Positions 9,015 through 16,067 of a DNA stretch of 64,000 nt are shown piece by piece (the first letter of the stretch is position 1; the number at the start of each line of letters is the position of its first letter). The stretch lies in assembly GCA_964599375.1 (NCBI GenBank), contig CAZREW010000015.1:13066-77065 (forward strand), written 5' to 3'. The notes under the pieces are model-generated. The model saw nothing but the letters and a program-made list of their open reading frames with translations. It made no database searches and was not told where the DNA came from. Both the position numbers and the translations under genes were made by a program. This DNA comes from JAUWCL01 sp964599375. Lineage in GTDB: Bacteria > Krumholzibacteriota > Krumholzibacteriia > Krumholzibacteriales > Krumholzibacteriaceae.

Positions 9015-10549
9015 CAGAAATCCCAGACGAATGAGAGGTGACCGAATCCCTCGTCCATGTCATCGCCGCCGCCCGAGGCGGAGGCGTATCCCGCCGCCGC
9101 CTCGATGAACGACCCGTGCCCGAGATCGACATTCAGAGCGGCGCAGAAGGTCCGCTCGTTTTTGACTTCGCCGCTCGGGAACGGAGGATCTGGATCTTCT
9201 CCCCAGTCCCATTGCCGCATGTCGCTTCCCTCACCTCTGCGTACCCACGTCCCCTCGACCGAGAGCAGCGCCCTCGGATGCAGAGGCGTGGAGACCCTCA
9301 GCGACCATCTGTCGGCGTCGGGGCCGAGCATGTCCCCGATGATCCTGCCGGCCTTCTTCCCGCCGTCCCCGGTGACGTAGGCTGTCAGGATGCTGTCCTT
9401 GTGGGAGTATGTGTAGATACCGATCCTCGTGTACGAAGCCCGCAATCCGACATCGTGCCCCCAGGGTGTCACGAGCGCGTCGGCGCCGACCGTCCAGCCG
9501 AGCTTGTCCGGCGCCGGCGGATCACTCTCGTACTGGACGTCGTCCATCAGCAGCTCGCCAGAGATGACGAGCCCCCTTGTGACCGGTACCTTGATGTCGG
9601 CCGACCAGAGGATGTTGTCGTCCTCTTTCTCGCTGTACTGGTTGGCGTAGAAAGCGCCGAAGGGGACGAGGTATGCCCAGTCGAGATCCCTGCCTGTATA
9701 CAGCACTGTCTCGCTTATCCCCGCGTATATCCTCGCCGGCAGCCTGATCTCGAGCCTGTGCCCGGCGAGCCTGCGCGGCGCGTACGGGTCGAGCATCGCC
9801 TGGAACATCCTCAGCGTGAACCTTCCCATCGATATGTCGAAGGCGATATGGTCGTGCGAACCGGAGGTCGACGACATGAGCAGGCCGCCTGGCCCCTGCG
9901 GGCCCCACTGGATGTAGTCCCTGCCGAGCTGCAGCCTCCACCTGCTCCCCGCGAACGCCACATACCCGCGCTCGTATTCGAATGTCAGGCCGCGCCAGCT
10001 CCTTACCCTGTCGAGTTCCTCCTCCCTCTCCCTTTCCGGACCCGTCATCAGCACATAATCGGTCTCGAATGTGACTGCGCTCCCCATGCCGAGAAGGAAT
10101 GTCGGGATAAGGAGCCCGTTCGCCTCTGCGTCGCCGTCCTCCTCGGCCCGCTTGACGAGCGAGCCGCCCGCTGCGAGGTCGATCGTGAAAAAACGCCTTC
10201 CCTCCCTCAAGGTCCAGAGCGGGCCGTCCTCCCTCTCTTCAGGTGAGTTTTCCATCCCCTGGAATTCCTCCCTGAGCCGCCCGAGGATGAACTCCTGGCG
10301 CGGCGTGAGAACCACGCACCCACCCTTCATCGACTGCATTATGCGATCGACGTACGCCTCGACTTCCGATCTCGAGTAAGGGGACGCGGGATCGAGGGCG
10401 ACCAGCCCGAGTGTCTCGAACGTCCTGAGCGCGGGATATATCCAGCTTCGCGGTGGTATCGTCTCGTCCGAGCAGAATGACGCCGAAGGCGCCAGCAGCA
10501 GGGCGGCCGCGACGAATATTGCTGCGGGGATCGATCTGCGGGGCGTCAT
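9014..10549 (-). CDS. Wzi-like outer-membrane beta-barrel protein
   Basis: Probable outer-membrane barrel of the capsule-assembly Wzi type. The 511-residue product starts at ATG 10549, giving a clean Sec signal peptide (MTPRRSIPAAIFVAAALLL, cleavage near SFCSDE). This start overlaps the TPR gene stop (ATGA), whereas the longer open frame has no signal peptide. The mature protein alternates polar and aromatic residues in barrel fashion, includes RDYIQWGPQGPGGLLMSSTS as seen in Wzi-like proteins, and ends in Phe (SFVWDF), the usual BAM recognition signature. Wzi anchors capsule in Gram-negatives; here the substrate is unknown. Neighbours uppP and the UbiA-type gene support an envelope role. Confidence 0.72.
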   Translation of the reverse strand: MTPRRSIPAAIFVAAALLLAPSASFCSDETIPPRSWIYPALRTFETLGLVALDPASPYSRSEVEAYVDRIMQSMKGGCVVLTPRQEFILGRLREEFQGMENSPEEREDGPLWTLREGRRFFTIDLAAGGSLVKRAEEDGDAEANGLLIPTFLLGMGSAVTFETDYVLMTGPEREREEELDRVRSWRGLTFEYERGYVAFAGSRWRLQLGRDYIQWGPQGPGGLLMSSTSGSHDHIAFDISMGRFTLRMFQAMLDPYAPRRLAGHRLEIRLPARIYAGISETVLYTGRDLDWAYLVPFGAFYANQYSEKEDDNILWSADIKVPVTRGLVISGELLMDDVQYESDPPAPDKLGWTVGADALVTPWGHDVGLRASYTRIGIYTYSHKDSILTAYVTGDGGKKAGRIIGDMLGPDADRWSLRVSTPLHPRALLSVEGTWVRRGEGSDMRQWDWGEDPDPPFPSGEVKNERTFCAALNVDLGHGSFIEAAAGYASASGGGDDMDEGFGHLSFVWDF

Positions 10550-11703
10550 TCGGCGGGCTGTCCCTGTTCCCCGGCGGTCACTTGTGATGCGCCGGCTGCC
10601 AAGCGGTAGCACTCGCTCGCCTTTCTCTTGTCGTCCTGCTTCTCGTACGAGATGCCGAGACCGAAATAGACCTTGGAGTCGTCGGGATTGATCTCGGTCA
10701 CCTTCCTGAAATATTCCTGGGCCTTCTGCGGCTGCTCCAGCCTGTTGAAGCACTCGCCCACGTAGTAGAGTATCGTCGCGTTGCCTGGGTTGAGCCTGGC
10801 GGCCTGCTCGAGATGCTTGAGAGACTTGCCGTAGACTCCCTTGCGGTAATATATGAAACCGAGGTAGAAGAGAGCGTTCACGTTGTCGCCCTCCAGCTTC
10901 AGGATCTTCCTGAACTCGGCCGCCGCGTCGTCGTAGAGATTCTCGTTTATAAGCGCGAGGCCGAGGTTGTAATGTCCCTCGACCGAAGAAGGATCTATCT
11001 CCAGCCCGATCCTGAACTCCTTGATCGCCTGTTCCTTGTCGCCTTCCTCTCCATACAGCGCGCCGAGGTTGAAGTGCGCCTCGGCGTTGCGGGGGTTGTG
11101 CTGCACCGCCTTGCGGAACTGCTGAAGTGCGGCGCTGCGACGGCCCTCGAGATCAAGGATGTAGCCGAGGTTGGTATACGATTTCGAATGGGTCGGATCG
11201 GTGGCTATGGCCTGCCTGTACATCCTCTCGGCCTCGCCGTACCTGCGGCTTTTCGTATATGCCACTCCGAGCCGGTAATAGCATTCCGGATTGTCGGGCT
11301 CCCTCTCGATCGCCCTCATGTGGAACCCGATCGCCTCGTCGAACCGTCCCTGCAGCTCGAGGAGCCTGCCCATCCTGTAGAGGGGGAGAGCGTCGCCATC
11401 GCTCATCGCGTCGATCCGCCTGTAACCCTCGAGTGCCAGCTCGTACTTTCCGATCCTTTCGAACATATTGCATGCCTCCAGGATCTCCTCTTCGTCGGCG
11501 TCCGTGCTTACTATAACGTCGCGAAGGCAGGCCTCTGCCCTCGGGCTGTTTCTCTTGCGCAGATAGAGTTCCGCGAGCTCGAGGACTTCCTCGACATCAG
11601 CCTCGCCGAGGGAGGATTTCTTTCTCAGGCGGGCGATCTCCCTGCTCTCTTCCCGCACCTCACCCCTGGTGAACTCGAGAAGCTTCTCCCATCGCAGGCC
11701 CAT
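10546..11703 (-). CDS. Tetratricopeptide-repeat protein
   Basis: A 385-residue protein built almost wholly from TPR units (about eight to nine), for example DEAIGFHMRAIEREPDNPE, GEAERMYRQAIATDPTHSK and EQAIKEFRIGLEIDPSSVE. The N-terminal 50 residues are charged and helical; the last 25 are disordered. No signal peptide or membrane segment is seen, so it is probably a cytoplasmic scaffold. First gene of the TPR-Wzi-UbiA-uppP unit, with its own candidate promoter at 11750-11779. Its partner may be the envelope proteins encoded downstream, but this is inference from position only. Confidence 0.9.
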   Translation of the reverse strand: MGLRWEKLLEFTRGEVREESREIARLRKKSSLGEADVEEVLELAELYLRKRNSPRAEACLRDVIVSTDADEEEILEACNMFERIGKYELALEGYRRIDAMSDGDALPLYRMGRLLELQGRFDEAIGFHMRAIEREPDNPECYYRLGVAYTKSRRYGEAERMYRQAIATDPTHSKSYTNLGYILDLEGRRSAALQQFRKAVQHNPRNAEAHFNLGALYGEEGDKEQAIKEFRIGLEIDPSSVEGHYNLGLALINENLYDDAAAEFRKILKLEGDNVNALFYLGFIYYRKGVYGKSLKHLEQAARLNPGNATILYYVGECFNRLEQPQKAQEYFRKVTEINPDDSKVYFGLGISYEKQDDKRKASECYRLAAGASQVTAGEQGQPAE

Positions 11704-11749
11704 ACGCTACCCCCTGAAGATGATCCGGTCGTTGCATGCTCCCGGCAAC

Positions 11750-11779
11750 AGGCTAGAACAGGCCCCTGCCGCCTGTCAA
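11750..11779 (-). promoter_or_regulatory. Promoter for the TPR-Wzi-UbiA-uppP operon
   Basis: Minus strand: a perfect -35 TTGACA (11774-11779), an 18-nt spacer and a weak -10 TAGCCT (11750-11755), 46 nt upstream of the TPR ATG. The intergenic gap 11704-11824 holds nothing else I can support. Confidence 0.5.
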
Positions 11780-11815
11780 GTATCATCGGGGCTGTATTTT
11801 ACGGAAAGTCTGAAA

Positions 11816-11839
11816 GGCTTCGGATCAGAATCCGAAGCC
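11816..11839 (-). terminator. Hairpin overlapping the stop codon of the small outer-membrane protein gene
   Basis: A perfect 10-bp stem (GGCTTCGGAT / ATCCGAAGCC) with a 4-nt loop spans the last codons and stop of the gene at 11825. Reading the minus strand it is followed by TTTCAGACTTTCC, a poor U-tract. It may act as a terminator or as a 3'-end stabilising structure. Confidence 0.5.
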
Positions 11840-12286
11840 GCGCCTCGAATAGTAGGGGTTGAGATAGTTGCCCTGCGAGTACTGCAGCCTGACCATCAGG
11901 TTCTCGCTCGGTTTCCAGGTGACGTTTAAGTCCGGGATCATCACCTGGTAGCCGTTCATGCCATCGCCGCCCATCATGTACGAGCCCACTCCGACATCCC
12001 AGTTTAGCGTGACGGAGCCGCCCATCTGATAGCTGAAGTGGCCCATGTAGTATCCCATGCCGACGTCGCCGAATCCCTTCGACGAAGCGTAAGAGAATCC
12101 TACTGAGCTGTGGAAGTTCAGGCCGGGTATCCTGAGAAAGCCCGCTCCGGGGTCTACCGGATTGAGATAGTCATCGAACACGCTCCGCTCGGGCGCGGGA
12201 GTCGTCACGGTCTGCTGCGCCACTGCGGAAGCTGCCAGCAGAGCGATGGCTGTCATCAACGCAATAGCGGATGTGATTCTTCTCAT
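11825..12286 (-). CDS. Small secreted protein, probable outer-membrane beta-barrel
   Basis: I do not recognise a family. The 153-residue product has a typical signal peptide (MRRITSAIALMTAIALLAAS, cleavage near AVAQQ). The mature part alternates polar and hydrophobic residues with many Gly, Tyr and Met (FGDVGMGYYMGHFSYQMGG), then NLMVRLQYSQGNYLNPYYS, and ends in Phe (RRGFGF). These traits suggest a short barrel or a surface-exposed beta protein inserted through BAM. I chose ATG 12286 because it gives a compact MRR start with GGGTGAG just upstream; a GTG at 12295 would add three residues. The gene begins 14 nt after the response-regulator stop, so the two are likely co-transcribed. Confidence 0.7.
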   Translation of the reverse strand: MRRITSAIALMTAIALLAASAVAQQTVTTPAPERSVFDDYLNPVDPGAGFLRIPGLNFHSSVGFSYASSKGFGDVGMGYYMGHFSYQMGGSVTLNWDVGVGSYMMGGDGMNGYQVMIPDLNVTWKPSENLMVRLQYSQGNYLNPYYSRRGFGF

Positions 12287-12300
12287 GATGCTCACCCGGC

Positions 12301-12654
12301 TTACCCGCCGAGAAGTTCCCTGATCTTTTCCTTGAGGGGAGTGAGGTCCACGGACTTCACTATATAGGCCTCGGCGGCCCAGGTCTTAAAGTTGTCCTTG
12401 AAGTCCGAATAGGCCGAATTGATTATCACCGGAAGATCCTTGCGGCGCTCGACTGTCATTATCAGCGCGTCAATCCCGCTCTCGTCGCCGAGCTTCATGT
12501 CGAGGATCATCAGGTCCGGCGATTCCTTCTCGACGGACTCCAGCGCTTCAGCCACAGTCCCAGCCGATACCGTCTCATACCCCTCGCGACGCAACTCCTC
12601 GCTGTAGAGCTTCCTTACATTTATCTCGTCGTCTACTATAAGGATCTTTGCCAT
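12301..12654 (-). CDS. Single-domain response regulator (CheY-like receiver)
   Basis: A 117-residue stand-alone receiver domain. The acidic pocket is D8/D9, the phospho-acceptor is D52 (LMILDMKLGD), the conserved Thr/Ser position is S80 (VIINSAYSDF), and the conserved lysine is K100 (AYIVKS). There is no output domain, so it should work by protein contact, as CheY, Spo0F or DivK do. A GGGGGAG Shine-Dalgarno precedes the ATG. The cognate kinase is not adjacent. It lies downstream of the MglA-like gene; in other bacteria receivers of this type regulate MglA polarity, but the link here is positional only. Confidence 0.93.
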   Translation of the reverse strand: MAKILIVDDEINVRKLYSEELRREGYETVSAGTVAEALESVEKESPDLMILDMKLGDESGIDALIMTVERRKDLPVIINSAYSDFKDNFKTWAAEAYIVKSVDLTPLKEKIRELLGG

Positions 12655-12667
12655 CGGCTCCCCCGAA

Positions 12668-12698
12668 TAAAAAACCGCGATTCAGCCGAATCCCGGTT
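12668..12698 (-). terminator. Intrinsic terminator after the MglA-like gene, lying in the response-regulator leader
   Basis: Minus strand: an 11-bp stem with one mismatch (arms 12673-12683 and 12688-12698, loop of 4 nt) followed by a run of six T, A, then T. It is 60 nt beyond the MglA-like stop and 14 nt before the response-regulator ATG. The candidate promoter at 12701-12729 is immediately upstream, so a transcript from it would carry this hairpin at its 5' end. Confidence 0.65.
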
Positions 12699-12700
12699 CT

Positions 12701-12729
12701 ATCATCGCCATAATTTGTACACCGGTCAA
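12701..12729 (-). promoter_or_regulatory. Candidate promoter for the response-regulator gene
   Basis: Minus strand TTGACC (12724-12729), 17-nt spacer, GATGAT (12701-12706). Transcription would start inside or just before the terminator-like hairpin at 12668-12698. Confidence 0.5.
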
Positions 12730-12757
12730 GTTCTTTTGTTCCGCCGGAGAGGTGAGA

Positions 12758-13915
12758 TCAGCCCGCATGGACCTTGATGTCGAGTATTACCTTTATAGGC
12801 ACCTCGCTGCGGATCTCCTCCTCTGAAAGTTCGATCGGGACCGTGACCATCTTCGAGGGGCGTTCCTTGTTCTTCTCGGCCGAAACGGGCCCCTCGTCAG
12901 CGGCCACCTCCGGCTTTTCCTCCGGCAGATTGACGAGCGGATCGTTTATAAATCCTTCTTCTTTCTTCCCATGCGCCTCTACTACCTCCTGAGCCACAGC
13001 GACGCTGGATTTTACCTCCGCTTCCTGTCCCGCAGGTTCCCGGCCGTTGTCTCCGAGCTCGACCATGTGCCCGTACTCCTCGTACCCTTCCCGAGCCATG
13101 CCGAGATCCTCGGCAGATTCTTTCTCACCCTCGGTCAGCACGTGATCGACAAACTCAGAGACAGACTCGTGCTCCTCTTCTCTCTCCTCTGCGTAACCTG
13201 AAGTCTCGCTCTCGCCTGCCTCTGAGTCAATGCCCTTTGCCGCGCCCTGCGCTACTACCTCTGCGTCGACCAGTCCTTCGTCCTTGCCGCTTTTCTTACC
13301 CTCTTCCTTTCCGGCCTTGATGTCCTTGAGCTCACACCTGAGCTGCTTGAAGACCAGCTTGGCTATACCCTCGAATGTCTCGTACACCCCTCTGCCGTCG
13401 GTGGCCACGGCCTCGAACGAGGGGACTTTCCATTCGGAGTTAAGCCCCGCGTCGAGCTTCTTCCTGTCCATGCATCCCGGCACGTCCCTCTTGTTGTACT
13501 GCATCACCCAAGGGGTCCCGGAAAGTGACATCCCGATCTCATTGAGGTTCTCCTCGAGGTTACTGAGGCTCTCGATATCGTCCTCCAGCCTGTCCGGGGA
13601 GGAATCAGCCACGAACACAAGGGCATCCACACCCTTGAGCACCAGCTTTCTGGTCGCGTTGTAATAGACCTGTCCGGGGACCGTATAAAGAAGGAACCTT
13701 ACCTTGAGGCCGCCGAGTTCGCCGACCTCGATCGGAAGGAAGTCAAAAAAGAGCGTCCTGTCCGTACGCGTCTTCATCGAAACCATCTTGCCCTTGTTCT
13801 CGCGCGGGAGCTTGGAATACATGTACTCGAGGTTCGTAGTCTTACCGCTGAGCCCCGGGCCATAATATACGATCTTAATGTTAACTTCTCCGCCTGCGTA
13901 GTTATAGACAGCCAT
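12758..13915 (-). CDS. mglA: MglA-like small GTPase with a long acidic C-terminal extension
   Basis: The first 200 of 385 residues are a complete MglA-family Ras-like GTPase, a polarity and motility switch in Myxococcus and a polarity factor elsewhere. Seen: P-loop GPGLSGKTT (19-27), the switch region TDRTLFFDFLP (51-61), the MglA-specific G3 TVPGQ (78-82) in place of DxxG, and the G4 motif NKRD (141-144). Residues 201-350 are acidic, low complexity and probably disordered; the last 30 residues (VTVPIELSEEEIRSEVPIK onward) look ordered and end in VILDIKVHAG. Standard MglA is about 195 residues. The start is ATG 13915, with AAGGAGTG eight bases upstream. No MglB/roadblock gene is nearby. The GTPase call is firm; the role of the tail is unknown. 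Confidence 0.93.
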   Translation of the reverse strand: MAVYNYAGGEVNIKIVYYGPGLSGKTTNLEYMYSKLPRENKGKMVSMKTRTDRTLFFDFLPIEVGELGGLKVRFLLYTVPGQVYYNATRKLVLKGVDALVFVADSSPDRLEDDIESLSNLEENLNEIGMSLSGTPWVMQYNKRDVPGCMDRKKLDAGLNSEWKVPSFEAVATDGRGVYETFEGIAKLVFKQLRCELKDIKAGKEEGKKSGKDEGLVDAEVVAQGAAKGIDSEAGESETSGYAEEREEEHESVSEFVDHVLTEGEKESAEDLGMAREGYEEYGHMVELGDNGREPAGQEAEVKSSVAVAQEVVEAHGKKEEGFINDPLVNLPEEKPEVAADEGPVSAEKNKERPSKMVTVPIELSEEEIRSEVPIKVILDIKVHAG

Positions 13916-14160
13916 TATCAGCCACTCCTTGAAAAAGCCGGGGCGGGCTCCCGACCCGCTCACCTGGTGCTGAAGACAAGGAAGCAGAATCCGGAGCAGG
14001 CGATACGTCACTTGAGCTAGGGTGTTCACTTCGTGATTCAAATGGAAGCGCCAACCCCGGCAGAGGGACAGAACCGCAAGTAACGTGCCACTGAAACATT
14101 ATCAGCAGCATTTTTAACCCACTGTGAAAACGATGTTTAGGAAGGGTTACGCGATGTATG
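13916..14160 (-). promoter_or_regulatory. Leader and upstream region of the MglA-like gene
   Basis: This non-coding stretch should contain the promoter of the MglA-like gene. I see no convincing hexamer pair; the best -10-like element is GATAAT near 14097-14102. A short GC hairpin (GCGGG/CCCGC) lies about 13 nt before the Shine-Dalgarno. No open frame here looks like a gene. Confidence 0.3.
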
Positions 14161-14193
14161 AAAAAAGTCCTCTCCCTGAAAATGAGAGAGGAC
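14161..14193 (-). terminator. Intrinsic terminator of the lipoprotein gene
   Basis: Minus strand: stem GTCCTCTC / GAGAGGAC (14186-14193 and 14167-14174) with an 11-nt loop, followed at once by six T (14166-14161). A textbook rho-independent terminator, 45 nt after the lipoprotein stop. Confidence 0.85.
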
Positions 14194-14237
14194 GACGTAA
14201 ACTGCAAGTTACACTTTGCTGCCGTCGGCTGGAGACG

Positions 14238-14582
14238 TCAATCCGAACATTCGTGGCCGTCGCAGCTGTAAGTAAGGCTTTTCGTGCTGCCGTCAGAGAC
14301 GGTCACCTGATCCGTCCAGCAGAAATATGCATTGCCGATCTTGGCGTTGCTGGCCATATAAAGATCATATGTCCCTGCCGCCAGCGGGAAGAAAGCGGGC
14401 TCCTCGGAAGAAGCGAGGCCCTGGTACTCGCCATCGACGAAGACCCACACGCCGAAGGAAAGGCAATCCGTGTAATTGAGCCTTATGCCCGTGGGTGCGA
14501 CTTCGGTGCTGTTGTCTGAGCATCCTGCCAGCAGCACCGGCATCAGGGCCAGTACGAATATAACGGCACCGAGCTGCCTCAT
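14238..14582 (-). CDS. Small predicted lipoprotein of unknown function
   Basis: A 114-residue product with a lipobox (LLAGC, Cys at residue 21, Ser at +2, which in E. coli would direct it to the outer membrane). The mature 90-residue domain has several Cys and Tyr and the phrase FGVWVFVDGEYQG, resembling short carbohydrate-binding or PEGA-like beta folds, but I cannot assign a family. A strong GGGAGG Shine-Dalgarno precedes the ATG. It is a monocistronic unit: promoter 14647-14675, terminator 14161-14193. Confidence 0.8.
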   Translation of the reverse strand: MRQLGAVIFVLALMPVLLAGCSDNSTEVAPTGIRLNYTDCLSFGVWVFVDGEYQGLASSEEPAFFPLAAGTYDLYMASNAKIGNAYFCWTDQVTVSDGSTKSLTYSCDGHECSD

Positions 14583-14646
14583 CTGAACCTCCCTTTACAG
14601 TATTAAAGCCGGTCACCGGGCACTCCGGGGCCCCCGACCTGAAGGA

Positions 14647-14675
14647 AATCTAACAAATGAGAGGCGGAGCGACAA
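14647..14675 (-). promoter_or_regulatory. Promoter of the lipoprotein gene
   Basis: Minus strand TTGTCG (14670-14675), 17-nt spacer, TAGATT (14647-14652). The -10 is identical to that proposed for valS. A 65-nt leader follows. Confidence 0.55.
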
Positions 14676-14694
14676 GTGAAAAACGGGCGGTCGG

Positions 14695-15114
14695 TCAGGC
14701 CTTCTGGAGCCTGGACCCGCACCAGGGGCAGAAATTGAACCTTTCGCTCACAGTGTGCCCGCAACCGCAGGGAACCTCCGGACCCTCGTCCTTTTCCCCT
14801 TCGGAAGAGACTGAGCTGAAGCAGTTTTTCTTGAGCTGGTCGTAGAGTTCCTGGGCCTTAGGCAGGACGAACTCGTAATCCCTTCCAGAGCAGACTATCA
14901 CGCGGGGATGGAGGTCGCCTCCCTCGATGCGTACGTCATCGACAGTCGCGAGGTCGATCGATACACCTCTCATCCCGAAGGACGAATCGAGATGGGACAC
15001 CTGGAAGTTAAGCCGGCAGTCGGTCATCTCGAGAACGCCCCGGGCTGCGATCAGGCGGCTGACGTAGTATATCGCTTTTTGCATGAAAAGAGTCTTTTCC
15101 GTGCATACCTGCAA
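14695..15114 (-). CDS. PH/GRAM-like domain with C-terminal zinc ribbon, unknown function
   Basis: A 139-residue protein. Residues 1-95 have the strand pattern of a PH/GRAM-like fold (LIAARGVLEMTDCRLNF, then VSIDLATVDDVRIEGG and VIVCSGRDYEFVLPKAQEL). The end carries a four-Cys zinc ribbon, CGCGHTVSERFNFCPWCGSRL. The best start is TTG at 15114, with GGAGGT six bases upstream; the ATG at 15084 would cut into the first strand and has a poor Shine-Dalgarno. No signal or membrane segment is seen. It may bind membrane or protein partners. It is transcribed divergently from the lpxL-like gene. Confidence 0.65.
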   Translation of the reverse strand: MQVCTEKTLFMQKAIYYVSRLIAARGVLEMTDCRLNFQVSHLDSSFGMRGVSIDLATVDDVRIEGGDLHPRVIVCSGRDYEFVLPKAQELYDQLKKNCFSSVSSEGEKDEGPEVPCGCGHTVSERFNFCPWCGSRLQKA

Positions 15115-15175
15115 CGTTTTACCTCCATCGATAGTATGTGCCTGATCTTTGCCAGAACCGTGCCATTTCAAAGGC

Positions 15176-15205
15176 TTGACAGCCCGCTGAACCGGGGAAT
15201 ATCCT
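15176..15205 (+). promoter_or_regulatory. Promoter of the lpxL-like operon
   Basis: Plus strand TTGACA (15176-15181), 18-nt spacer, TATCCT (15200-15205). Transcription would start near 15211-15213, only a few bases before the candidate start codons at 15216 and 15222, so the message would be leaderless or nearly so. Confidence 0.55.
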
Positions 15206-15215
15206 CTTTGATGTT

Positions 15216-16067
15216 GTGAAAATGACGGGGAATACAGTATTCAGGTTCACGGCAGCCGTCCTTGACACGCTTCCCGGACGGATCCGAAGTATCGCCGCCG
15301 ACGTCTCGGCCCTGGGTTGTTTCTGCCTCTCCCCGGGCAAGAGACGCAATGTGCGTCGCAATCTCTCCATAGTGGGCGCTCCGCGCTCCCGAGGCGAAGT
15401 GCTGAGCGTCTTCAGGATTCATTCGATGAACATGATCGAGATGTTCGCCTCTTCGAGATGGGAAGAGGAGGAGATAACCGGCCGCATCGATTTCCCTCAG
15501 AGGCGCATGCTCGACGAAGCGCTCGCCGCCGGCAGGGGGGCTATCCTCGCAACGGCCCATATCGGCAACTGGGAGCTTCCCGCTCTTCTTCTCGGCTCGC
15601 AGGGGTACCGGCTCAGCGTAGTGGCAGGCGAACAGATGAACTCCATCCTCACCGGCTCCCTGAAACGCGCCAAGGAAGCCAGGGGGATAGAGGTCATCGG
15701 CCCCGATCAGCCCTACAGGAGACTCTACCGGATCCTCAGGGACGGCGGCATAGTAGCCCTGCTCCTGGACGGGGACATCTTCGAGGGCGGTATCCCGATC
15801 GAGCTCTTCGGAAGGCAGGTCAACCTTCCGCGGGGGGCCGCGAGGCTCGCCATGAGCACCGGCGCGCCGGTGCTCGGCGCGTTTTGCAGGAGGATCAGCG
15901 ACGACAGGTCGAGGATCACAATGGAGACGCTCCTGGGACCCACAGAGGCCGGGCGCATAGGCGAGACCGCTTCCCAGGACAGGATATTCCCGGCGATCGA
16001 GAGGTACATCCGCGAAAACGCTGACCAGTGGTGCATATTCAGGAGCTTCTGGGAGGGCGTCGCATGA
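15216..16067 (+). CDS. LpxL/HtrB-family lipid A late acyltransferase
   Basis: Inner-membrane acyltransferase expected to add a secondary acyl chain to lipid A or a related glycolipid. The 283 residues carry the catalytic HX4E motif as HIGNWE (115-120) after GRGAILATA, and a second block PIELFGRQVNLPRGAARLA. The N-terminal hydrophobic anchor is weak. GTG 15216 and ATG 15222 are both possible; neither has a clear Shine-Dalgarno, and the promoter lies so close that a leaderless start is likely. Its stop overlaps the next start (ATGA), so it is coupled to the glycosyltransferase. This is the main evidence in the window for lipid A-type chemistry. The acyl donor and exact lipid are unknown. Confidence 0.87.
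   Translation: MKMTGNTVFRFTAAVLDTLPGRIRSIAADVSALGCFCLSPGKRRNVRRNLSIVGAPRSRGEVLSVFRIHSMNMIEMFASSRWEEEEITGRIDFPQRRMLDEALAAGRGAILATAHIGNWELPALLLGSQGYRLSVVAGEQMNSILTGSLKRAKEARGIEVIGPDQPYRRLYRILRDGGIVALLLDGDIFEGGIPIELFGRQVNLPRGAARLAMSTGAPVLGAFCRRISDDRSRITMETLLGPTEAGRIGETASQDRIFPAIERYIRENADQWCIFRSFWEGVA

Noticed and set aside
7651..9132. A 493-codon minus-strand frame across uppP and the UbiA-type gene
   Set aside because: It runs out of frame over two clear membrane-protein genes and is Arg/Gly/Pro-rich without a domain.
13921..13960. Short GC hairpin before the MglA-like Shine-Dalgarno, considered as a riboswitch or attenuator
   Set aside because: Only about 5-6 bp, no matching alternative structure and no adjacent T run; not enough to call.
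14678..14712. Possible bulged hairpin and T5 run after the PH/zinc-ribbon gene, considered as a terminator
   Set aside because: The stem is bulged and the T run starts several bases after it; the pairing is not convincing by eye.
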